Origin: Jaapia argillacea MUCL 33604
Taxonomy: Eukaryota > Basidiomycota > Agaricomycetes > Jaapiales > Jaapiaceae
Direction: 5' to 3'
Length of the DNA: 64,000 nt
Assembly: GCA_000697665.1 (NCBI GenBank)
Contig: KL197726.1
Coordinates: forward strand, 279,925-343,924
Shown: positions 55,830 through 64,000 of the stretch, in pieces
How positions within the stretch are numbered: the stretch's first letter is position 1
Layout of the letters: each line of letters starts with the position of its first letter
Made by a program: the position numbers and the translations under genes
The notes under the pieces: generated by a model
Seen by the model: the letters and a program-made list of their open reading frames with translations, nothing else
What the model was told of the DNA's origin: nothing
Database searches by the model: none

Positions 55830-57473
55830 ATGAAGTGGCCATCGCTATTACGCCCAGTGGGAGTCCTGCTCCTCGTACTCGTTCCAACACTCGCTCTACC
55901 CATCGACGCCACCGTCATCTGCCTGCCAACAACCTGGGTCGACATCCTCATCTTCTTCGGAACCAACTATATCGCTCATGCCGCTACGATCCCCTCGATA
56001 CCAGCAGCACCATGGTACGACACCGCATCTTGGACCTTCATCATCCTTCTCGTGCCCTTTGGAGGGTTGGGAAAATCCATTGGGTTGATAATCCGTCATT
56101 TATTCTCTGAGGGCGGTGATCTTCAGAAGGCTGCTGCTAGGGGGGCGATGGCAGTGGTCACTCGGTCGAAAGATTGGGAACCATCTTTTGACAATCCTGA
56201 GGAGGTTTATGTGAAGCTCCCTCGCTTTGGTGAATCCAAGGAAAGCAGGTGGGTGCTTAGATACTATGACAACTCTCGCCTTACTCATTTCCCTCCTTTC
56301 TTACGAACTTGCAACGGCATTTAACCCAGCTCTAGCGCTCGCCCTTCAGCCGAAATCCGACTATGTCAATCAGTGACCGTCACGAGAGCGATAAACCACC
56401 ACCGTATGAGGATCCATGGAAAGGTCGACCTACCCCACGGTTACGAACTCGCCCTACCCAATTTCGACTTTCTTTCCGAATATTTTCCCTTCCGCTCTCA
56501 CAACAACGACTCCATCACCCTCACACGATCTCAAAGCTACGTCAAGATGGCAGTATCTATCGCTCAACTAGTCTATTCCACCATCACCATATATCGTACG
56601 CGAGGCAACCAACTTGATCGATATGGATATGCGGCGTTCGGCTTGTCCGTATTCCCGTATGCTTTCATGTCTTTGGCCAATTTCATCTGTATCGGAGTGG
56701 TGGGAGAGTATACGCATCTGAACCTTCTCCGAACGGACATTATGCGCGAGGCAGAAAGGCGGGGAGGTTCATTTGATGGCGCTATAGGGAGAATCGAGGG
56801 AGGTGGAGGGGAAGGAACGTTGGTCGACGCCAGTGCCCACCGAACCGGGATACTGGCTGGAGCCAAAGACAAACTCGAGAAGTCGGGTAGGGCCGAACAA
56901 TGGAAGGCATTCACTCGCACAGAGTTATCCATGGAGGAAGGTGGGCCTTCAGGCAGGATCCTAGTTCTTAAAGTTGGCGAAAATACACGAAAGTTCGAAT
57001 ATCGCCCTCCCTCAAAAACCGATCCCGATGAAAACGCCCCTCCTTCGAATCACTACATACTTCACGTCTCACAATATTCAAACCAAAACAGGGTTCCTCC
57101 CGGTGGCTATGTAATTCCTCATCCTTCCATGTTCAATTTATTGATGATATTGTTGGCCACTATCATCTTTCCACTCGCTTTGGTCTTGCCTTACGTCCTC
57201 ATCTTCGCTCTAAGTGGATTTCATGAGCGAGAGAGCACTTTGGCTGAACGGGTGTGGATGATGACGTGGTTATCCTCAGGCCAGCTCGCTCTCGTATTTT
57301 TTGGAGGTGTTGCTCTGGGTTTTCCATCTCTCGCTCCCTCTAACATTACTAGGGTTCGAGTTGGTATCATTTTCATTACCGCTGTGACAATTTTTGCTAT
57401 CCCTGCTGTTGGTGGATTTGTTATGGTGGGGAAGATGCTGGTGGAATTTGGGACATGTTCGCTAGCTCCATGA
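55830..57473 (+). CDS. Multi-pass membrane protein of unknown function with signal peptide
   Basis: Two exons, 55830-56248 and 56330-57473, give 520 residues. A signal peptide (LLRPVGVLLLVLVPTLA) is followed by a first span with TTWVDILIFFGTNYIAHAAT, a second with WTFIILLVPFGGLGKSIGLI, spans near SYVKMAVSIAQLVYSTITIY and YGYAAFGLSVFPYAFMSLAN, a large hydrophilic loop of about 170 residues rich in Glu and Gly, then three C-terminal spans (MFNLLMILLATIIFPLALVL, SGQLALVFFGGVALGFP, VGIIFITAVTIFAIPAVGGF). The family is widespread in fungi as a hypothetical protein; I know no function. The splice joins the 5' frame to the long second exon with a standard 81-bp intron. Confidence 0.72.
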
Positions 57474-57932
57474 GAATCCATTATGCTAGCGATATCCGCT
57501 ATGTATTTTCGACGTGTCTTTTTGCCGTGCAGCTCAAATATGTTCACATAGATTGTAAACTAGGGCAAGATACCGATGTTTGTGGGTAAAAGAAAAAGAA
57601 AAAGAAAATTCAAAAATGGCGAAGCTATCTTCGCTATCTATACACTCAGATACCGCAGATAGACTGGTTTAAACTGGTTTGGAACCGGTTTCAACTGGTT
57701 AAAAGCTGACCGCCTCTAAACCGGTTGAGATCTGGTTACAATGGAGACCGAAACCGAAACCGACTCTTCCCAGAATCTCTAACCAGTCTGAACCAAAACT
57801 AAACCGTGACCAAACCGCCAGCAACACCAATGTCATTGTCAACAGGTAACGGGTAGGGGGATAGATGTGGAAATAGGGATCCCCCTTCCAAGTCGAGGGA
57901 TTTCCCCAGTGGAGAAAATACGAATCGGACCC
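57474..57932. other. Convergent intergenic region with AACCGGTTT-type repeats
   Basis: It lies between two genes pointing at each other. It contains an AAAAAG microsatellite (57590-57612) and the repeat cluster described separately. Confidence 0.6.
57660..57820. repeat. Cluster of AACCGGTTT-related short words in both orientations
   Basis: About a dozen near copies of ACTGGTTT, AACCGGTT, AAACCG and AACCAG occur. GGTTT-oriented words dominate the left half and AAACC-oriented words the right half, so the segment could fold on itself. No coding sense is seen. Confidence 0.65.
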
Positions 57933-59292
57933 TTACCACGTTCCACTCATACGCAACCACGTCCTCTCAGAATGTAAGCATTTGGAGACCCAGACGTTCC
58001 CGATGGCCTTGATCTACAAACAAGGTTAATGGTGATGTCGAGTAACTCCAGTTGAAGGGCGTGCAATGCGTACCACATGCAAACCCTCATCATCTTTCTT
58101 GCGGTCCAAACCGCCTAACTGAAGGATACATAGTTCCTCACAAAAACTTGGCGGGTCAGAGTCGAAGGGAGAGGTTGAACAATTCGATTCGCCATAGGTA
58201 TATTTTCCTGCAAAACAGGGTGGTGTTGAGCTGCGGTCGTGAACGTAAACTGATGGATTCACCTCTCTTTTCCCACCCAAACATCTTTAACCCTTCACGA
58301 GGTTTGTACTTTTCGTAATCGTCGTCGTCTATCTCCAAGTCGGAGACCTCCCAGTGAGGTACCTCTGGCATTGGAGCAGGAACCCACTCCTTGATGTATC
58401 GAGCTGGCATCCTAAACCTTTGTTCTGCAAAGAGCTTATGCTTGGCAGATTCTCGGGATGACATCGCGGAGACTGTAGATGCCAGATGCGATGGAAGAGA
58501 GTGAGTTTCCTCCTCACTCTCCTCGTCGTCGTCCTTTTCCCCCTCGTTCTCGTTCTCGTTCTCGTTCTCCTCTTCATCTTCGTCTTCCCGTGATTGTCGT
58601 TCCTTCTCCATGTTCCGAATGGAAGCTACCCGAGCTGCCAGGGAGGTAAGGCTCGGCACCCCAGAAATGGGACGAGCAACGTCATGCACGACTCGAAGCA
58701 CCCATGAACAAGAATAATCCATGAGGTTATTCAGGAAACAATTCATGCCCCACTGTTCTTCCTCCGGACACACAAACAATTGAAAGAAACTATCTCCAAT
58801 CTTCTCGTAGTGCAGTGGGTCAAGACCCAAATAATCCAAGAACTGCTTCGGTGTGCCAGGAGAAGACAGGTTGATTTGGATGATGGGGATCAATGGATTG
58901 GAGCATGATGGACACTCGGGCCAATTTTCCGGGGGTGAGAGGTACGCCTCACCGCCCCCAACTGTAGCGGACGCGTCTTGGAGGTGTGAGAGCTGAGATA
59001 GCTCAGATGGAGTGTAGTATACCGGTATATACGGTAGGTGGAGAACTGATTGCACTTCTGGGGAGAGGTCGATACCATCGATGTCCATGTTCAAGTTCTC
59101 CAAGATGTGACCTGTCACGTCTTGGTTGTTTTCGTCTCGATTCTCGTGTTCCAATTTATTATCTTGTTCTTTGGCAGGGCATCCTGCGATGGCGTGCGTT
59201 ACAAACATGCCCCATACCCGCCCAACGAAAGGTGGATTATCCCTGGTTTCGTCAGAACCTGTCCACGAATCCTCAATCCGTGCCGCTGCCAC
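57933..59292 (-). CDS. YwqG-like (DUF1963-type) protein, copy 1
   Basis: Exons on the minus strand are 58263-59292, 58074-58207 and 57933-58013. The 5' end is uncertain: ATGs at 59292, 59208 and 59088 are all in frame, and the first lies against the neighbouring broken copy. The core reads ATVGGGEAYLSPPENWPECP, SCSNPLIPIIQINLSSPGTP and GDSFFQLFVCPEEEQWGMNC, resembling the start of the YwqG fold with a Cys pair (CPSC). Then follow SWVLRVVHDVARP, a Glu/Asn-rich low-complexity insert (ENENENENE, from a GTTCTC repeat), PHWEVSDLEIDDDDYEKY and, across an intron, RGKYTYGESNCSTSP. The biochemical function of the family is unknown. The last exon is tentative. Confidence 0.6.
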
Positions 59293-59900
59293 CAGACATG
59301 TACCTCCCAGTGAGGAACCTCGGGTCCAGGTGCCCGTTTCTTGACGTATCGAGCTGGCATCCTAACCCTCTCTTCTGCAAAGAGTTTGTTTCTGGCGTAT
59401 TCTCGAGATCACGGAGATAATGGACACCAGATGGGCTCTGGCTCTGGCTCTTCGTTGCTATCGCCATGTAAATCTTCTAAGCTCCCGCTCGATAAAAGCG
59501 GTTTTTGGACACCGCACGGGCAGCCAAGGAAGAAAAGGTCGGCAAATGGGAAATCGGATAGACAATGTCACGCACGACCCCTCAATACCCAGGAAGTCGA
59601 CTCATGCTCTATCACGCTGCCCTCGAAACAACCCAAATCCTCGTTGTCCTTCCTTCGGGCGGACAACCAATTCAAGAAACTACCTCTGCCCCATCACAAT
59701 CCTTCCATTCAGCAGGAACCGATTGAGTGCGTCAGGAGAAGATAAGTCGACTTGGATGATAGGGGTCAATGGATGGCCACCTAAAGGTACGCCTCGCTGC
59801 CCACAGCGACGAATGCATTATGAAGTTTGAGAGCTGAGATGGTTCTGATTCAGTGTGTACGGTTATCGTAGAATCAATTCCACCTCGAGAGGGAGGGTGC
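59283..59900 (-). pseudogene. Broken YwqG-like copy (between copies 1 and 2)
   Basis: Stretches match copy 1 in order on the minus strand: the RMPARY-KK and PEVPHWEV part (near 59283-59365), the LFAEERVRMPARY part, the SWVLRG part (near 59550), the DLSS stretch (near 59750) and the upstream SQLSNF-like part (near 59830). The CPSCSNPL region is missing and the frame changes several times, with stops in between. No continuous product is possible. It abuts the 5' end of copy 1, so it is a decayed tandem duplicate. Confidence 0.7.
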
Positions 59901-60050
59901 TGACGTCGGAAGCGTCCAACGACGACTTTGATGTGTAGACGGCTCAGGCGCTGGATGTTGAGGAGTAACACATTACTCAAACATAACTTAGTCCTGATCA
60001 TCATTTTCAGATCAACGCCGAACAGCAATAAAAGTTATGAGCAATACGCA
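59901..60050. other. Spacer between broken copy and membrane-protein gene
   Basis: Nothing recognised. Confidence 0.4.
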
Positions 60051-60072
60051 GACGACGAAGGCTAGAATACAA

Positions 60073-60960
60073 TCAGGACTTGACAAGGATGGACATGTCC
60101 GTTGATGAGGAAATTATGCGATGTTGTTGAACAAAGCTCGACCTCGCTGGCCGACAGAGACGAATTATATAAGAAAGTGGGAATAATATTGAAACAGGGA
60201 TGAAACGACCAAGGGGATACGGATGCATAACCCTAACCACGGTGTGGACTTGGTAAATGAGGGCTGGCAACGTCAGCGAATGACGCGGATGAGGTATCAA
60301 ACCCATGCCAAAAATCGCGAGCCAACCTAGTACAGAGCGCTTGTCAGCCATTGTAAAAGAGTAAAGAGACGAACGAAGAAAGGGAAAAAAAATCAGACGT
60401 GTCAAGTTCTGGAGCACGTCCATCGGGATGACCGACGAATCCTCCCTGAAGAAATTCAAAATATCCAAAGGCATCCTGTACTAGAAAATGCACAGAAAAG
60501 AGGGAATACTCACCGAGGAATACGAGGAGAAGAACACCAATTGACACAGCCAGCGAACCAGCGTGATAAAAGAATCCAAAAAATAGTCACACCGAACGAG
60601 AGTAAGCCCCATTGTGTTAACAAAGGCCATCCAAGAAGGAGACACTTTGCAATCGCATAACTTTCTCTATGAGCAACGAACCAACCTCCCTCTCAACCCA
60701 GACACCCCAAAACAAGAGTCCGCTCATATCTTCGCGTTCCCCAGCCTTAGCGAGATGACTAAGAGTTAGGAAGGTCGACAGAGCCGGCTGCCAATAGATC
60801 AAACGGAACCAGAGAGGATTCGTGTTCGTCCGTATTTTGGAGCCATCCTCGCCCAATGTACCAACCAACTTAGAGGAGGTCGCTTTCCTGAACGATTTGG
60901 GCGAGGATTGGGTTAACTCTGTGTCTCCGGGGACTTTCCCCACAGCTGAAGTAAAAGAGA
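60073..60960 (-). CDS. Probable small multi-exon membrane protein, structure unresolved
   Basis: Three minus-strand segments look like exons. One is at about 60617-60960, with PLWFRLIYWQPALSTFLTLS and MSGLLFWGVWVEREVGSLLI. The second is at about 60505-60575, with FFGFFYHAGSLAVSIG and GVLLLVFLG ending in a GTGAGT donor at 60514. The third is at about 60350-60475, starting after a TAGTACAG acceptor, with DAFGYFEFLQGGFVGHPDGR. Downstream GWLAIFGMGLI may be another exon. The hydrophobic segments suggest a membrane protein. I cannot join all exons in frame, nor name the family. A TATA-like TATAAAT at about 61038-61044 (minus) would fit as promoter. Confidence 0.4.
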
Positions 60961-61308
60961 TTTGGGACTCTTTTGTGCGTAGGCTGCGATAGCGATTCTT
61001 CGTTCGGCGTGTACGAACCAGGATGAATTTTTCAGCATTTATAGGCGTGGATAATTGAGACTCCGATCGGCCTTTGCCGATAAGTGGCGTAAGCGCGCCT
61101 TAGCCGAGTGTCGCCGATGGCATTGACTTCATCGTTATACTCGACGACGACGACGAGAATCGTCGCTCAACGGGTCAACCACCTGACAGAACCGTTCAAT
61201 CTGGCATACCCCCCTTAACCTAAACTACTCCATCACCACCAGGTCCTGGCACAACTCCTGCTTAATTGCATACCCTACTGTCTACCACGTTTATCTCACC
61301 AACCGACC
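60961..61308. other. Divergent promoter region
   Basis: It lies between the minus-strand membrane-protein gene and the plus-strand gene at 61309. It contains the TATAAAT element and a CGACGA triplet run near 61141-61153. Confidence 0.45.
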
Positions 61309-62710
61309 ATGGCGTCAGATGCGAGTACCTCAGCCTCCACGCCAGCATCGGGCGGAGGACAGCAACGTCAGAGCCCCCCTCAGCAGAGTTTCCTTCAGGG
61401 CTTACCGTCCATCCACATACTTCGGCCACCACCATGTACGTCTATAGTTCTTTCAATTGATCCGTCATTCGCGAACTCCTGCGCAGTTCGAAACACGTAA
61501 CCATGGAGGTTGCATTCCGTCATTTCATGGTTTGCATAAACCTTGGTCGAGTGCCCTCTGGACTTGTCCGACTTCTGTCAGATGTAGAAATGCCGTTTTG
61601 ACTTGCGTCATTCGACTGCTACGGGATTTCCGTATTCTGGGGGATACTTTCTGCTTTACCTTGTCTTGTGCCCAGTCTTACTTGTTAACTGAATTGACCC
61701 GCCCTTAGCACGACTGCCTCGAAAAATCGACGAGCGGTGCTTTATCTACTGCTCTCAAACAAATGTCGGCCGAGCCAACGGACATCAGCCCAACTGTCGC
61801 TCCTTCTGTCTCAGACGTGTATTTCTTCACCAAGTTCAAAAGGTCGTCGCGGCGGATCCCAATGATTCAGAAGATCCTGTCGCTCCAGGAGATCCCATCC
61901 GCCTCGAAAAAGTTCACCTCCATTTACCTTTACCACCGGAAGGTCAGCGACACTTAGCAGCGCCTGGTCCTGGTCCGACTGTACACGGGAGACCTCTGGC
62001 GCCGTACAAATATCTTCTCGATCAGCGCGCAGGATCGTTCCTTCTGCCTCGTCACCATCTTCGTCATTCTGCTAAACGCGACACCCCTTCGCCTCATGAA
62101 CAAGATAACCAACTAGAGCAACAAGAGATCAAATGCTGGGATGAAGGATGGTACTTGTGGCATTCTGATAATATGACGGCAGCAGTTGAGAAAGTGCTGA
62201 TGATGAATCAGGATTTGGTGAAGCAGAGTGAGAAGGAGAAGAAAAAGGCCGAGAAATTGGATCGGTATTTGAGAGGTGAAGGGGCGCATGTTGAGATGGA
62301 AGAGAGGGCAGAGAGGGAGGCGAAATGGTTGCAGGACCAGGAGCGGAAGCAGAAACAGCCTCAGGGCACTACCTCTTGTCCACCCTACCTGACCACTTCG
62401 TGAGCTCAATCTCCTGTTTCGTTTTTTGTCGGTGCTGATTGTCCTTTACGTCAGATCATTCTCTGAGCTCTACCCATTACCACCCCCTTTCCCCTTCCAA
62501 ACCACCGTCGCGAATACTCTCGCTCCCACTCGCAAGCTTCTTTCTCGAGTCTACGAAACCATCGAATCTGGGGCCCAGAGGAAGTTAGCGGAGAAGATTT
62601 GGGAGAAAGCTTGGAGTAAGGATCCATGGATTCTGACACGAAATGTCCTCGAGCGGTCGTGGGAGAAATGGAAGGAGAGTGGAAGAGGAGAGGACGATCC
62701 TCCTATGTAA
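61309..62710 (+). CDS. Coiled-coil protein of unknown function
   Basis: Exons 61309-61435, 61709-62399 and 62455-62710 give 357 residues in frame. The N-terminus is Ser/Gly/Gln-rich (MASDASTSASTPASGGGQQR). The middle contains ARLPRKIDERCFIYCSQ... and DPIRLEKVHLHLPLPPEGQR, a conserved-looking KCWDEGWYLWHSDNMTAAVE and a strongly charged helix (VKQSEKEKKKAEKLDRYLRG). The C-terminal exon has ANTLAPTRKLLSRVYETIES and Trp-rich helices (KIWEKAWSKDPWILTRN, RSWEKWKESGRG). I recognise no family. The first intron is long (273 bp) for this window and might hide a further exon. Genuine coding status is supported by the frame-preserving final intron. Confidence 0.55.
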
Positions 62711-63011
62711 GTTGGTGGCAGGCGGATTGTTCGATGGCTTTGGAGATCTTCTGGATTTCGTAGATTCGTGTGCAATAATGTATTGAGGATCTAACGTCAC
62801 TTTATAATATGCGCACGACCCACCACAACTTGTGCGCAGACTCTAAACTGTCGGAGGAAAGACAACAGTCACGTCGAGAAAGAGAGCAAGCCAGCACGAA
62901 AGGTTATCGGGACCGGTCGATGGGTGCAAGCTTCTACGTTTGAATATGATGAACGAGGGTAGTACTTACAGGCTCACATCTCAAAGTACCACTCAAGTTA
63001 CCAGTTACCGC
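62711..63011. other. Convergent intergenic region
   Basis: 3' flank of the coiled-coil gene and of YwqG-like copy 2. Nothing else is seen. Confidence 0.4.
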
Positions 63012-64000
63012 TCATGCACAACTCCAGCCTATCGGGGTGTTCCAGACACTGGGCAATCCAGCAGTTGCCCAGCGTGTCCATCTGAACGGGGGATAAACAG
63101 ATGTTCGTGCTGCAATCAAATGACAAGCTTTTCTCACCAAATCCACACCATCGCCCCCAACCTCAACCCGAGAAGTATTGCAAGAACCTAATTGGACCAA
63201 GCACTTGTACCTGCAGTTTTCAGAGTCCTTTGGACGATCGGGATAGCAACCCATTTTCCAACCTCCACAGTCATATTTGCCTTTGCGTCAGGAAAGAAAT
63301 TCGGCGAAAATTCAGAATTTACGCGGAGATTGTGGTGGGACAGAATGATTCACCTCGGTCCTCCCATCCAAGCATCTTCACTCCTTCGCGCGGGTAGAAT
63401 ATGTCATAGATGTTGGAGGGGATGTCGACATCGATTGACATATCCTCCCAGTGAGGTAGTTCTGGTCGTGCCACTGGTTCCCAGTGCTTCACGTATAGAA
63501 TCGGTAACTTGAACAGCTCTTCGGAAAGCAACGAGGCTTTTGCTTGCTCACGCCGTTGTAGTAGAGCCTGCTTCGACGACACGGAGGTGATTGAGGATGA
63601 TAGATGAGGTGGGAGAGTCGCAAGGGCGTCTTCATCCTCGCCGTCAGGGTCAATGGCGACCCGAGGTGAACCTTCCACATCCATTGCGCTTGATATCACC
63701 TGAGCTGCTAGCGAGGCAAGACTCGGCATACGGTCATCTTCAACGCGTGCAATATCGTGGGCTACACGGAGTACCCAAGAAGGAGAGCCATCCTGTCCGA
63801 GTGCGTCACCGAAACAATCAAAATTGTTCCCTCCTTCAGGGTTGGGACAAGCGAAGAATTGTAGAAAGCTCTCCCCCGCGCGACCATGGGCGATCTTTTG
63901 TTGATTGTGTTGGAGGACGCAATCTCGAAGTTGTTGAGGCGTACCGGGGGATGATAAGTTGATCTGGATAATAGGGATGAGGAAGTGATTGCACGCTGGA
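63012..64000 (-). CDS. YwqG-like (DUF1963-type) protein, copy 2, cut by window edge
   Basis: Partial at the 5' end (continues beyond 64000). The exon from 64000 down to 63354 encodes HFLIPIIQINLSSPGTPQQL, ESFLQFFACPNPEGGNNFDC, SPSWVLRVAHDIARVEDDRM, a variable acidic section and VARPELPHWEDMSIDVDIPS, ending FYPREGVKMLGWEDRG. A 73-bp intron (63281-63353) leads to an exon with KYDCGGWKMGCYPDRPKD, matching the second exon of copy 1 (KYTYGESN). The 3' end near 63012-63120 is not resolved. The residues in common with copy 1 are clear, but the low-complexity insert of copy 1 is absent. Function unknown. Confidence 0.6.

Noticed and set aside
1-64000. tRNA, rRNA, CRISPR or bacterial operon features
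   Set aside because: I looked for B-box-like GGTTCGA words with partner A boxes and for regular repeat-spacer arrays and found none that hold up. A tRNAscan run would settle the tRNA question.

Overview
This window looks like nuclear DNA of a filamentous basidiomycete, probably an Agaricomycete. Genes carry many 50-60 bp introns. The families present are typical of that group: F-box-like proteins with degenerate leucine-rich tails, a SAP/WW-repeat protein, RlpA-like secreted proteins, ACS-type transporters, GH35 and GH18 enzymes, a cornichon/Erv14 and a Yra1/ALY factor. I cannot name the species. No bacterial, organellar or rRNA sequence is seen. One run of Ns (45915-46780) marks an assembly gap.

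Layout. 0.5-8 kb: two tandem F-box-like genes (-), a SAP/WW-repeat gene (-) and a divergent F-box-like gene (+). 8.7 kb: a small conserved gene of unknown role. 9.5-11.2 kb: a type II membrane O-fucosyltransferase-like protein (-). 12.9-24.1 kb: three tandem ACS-family transporters (+), with a GT49 (LARGE-like) glycosyltransferase on the opposite strand between the first and second. 24.5-29.7 kb: a bacterial-type poly(ADP-ribose) glycohydrolase, a D-2-hydroxyacid dehydrogenase and a coiled-coil protein (all +). 30.3-39.6 kb: secreted GH35 beta-galactosidase, N-acetylglucosamine kinase and glycerol dehydrogenase (all +). 40.2-42.7 kb: a tandem pair of small secreted double-psi beta-barrel proteins (-) inside a duplicated block of about 1.6 kb. 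44.3-45.0 kb: Erv14 (-). 45.4-45.9 kb: a LINE 3' fragment running into the gap. 47-51 kb: an F-box-like gene (-) and a secreted GH18 chitinase (+). 52.9-53.9 kb: Yra1/ALY. 55.8-57.5 kb: a multi-pass membrane protein. 57.9-64 kb: two YwqG-like genes and a broken third copy (-), with two unrelated genes among them.

The exon maps below were built by hand from splice sites and reading-frame continuity. For most multi-exon genes the summed exon length is an exact multiple of three and the protein is continuous. The maps show heavily fragmented genes with exons as short as 10-20 nt, four introns with GC-AG ends, and introns that differ between the three tandem transporters. I regard this gene architecture as the most striking signal. 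I found no clearly novel multi-gene system. The chitinase, GH35 and GlcNAc kinase could serve carbohydrate scavenging, and the transporters beside an ADP-ribose hydrolase could hint at NAD-related metabolism, but both ideas are inference from neighbourhood only.
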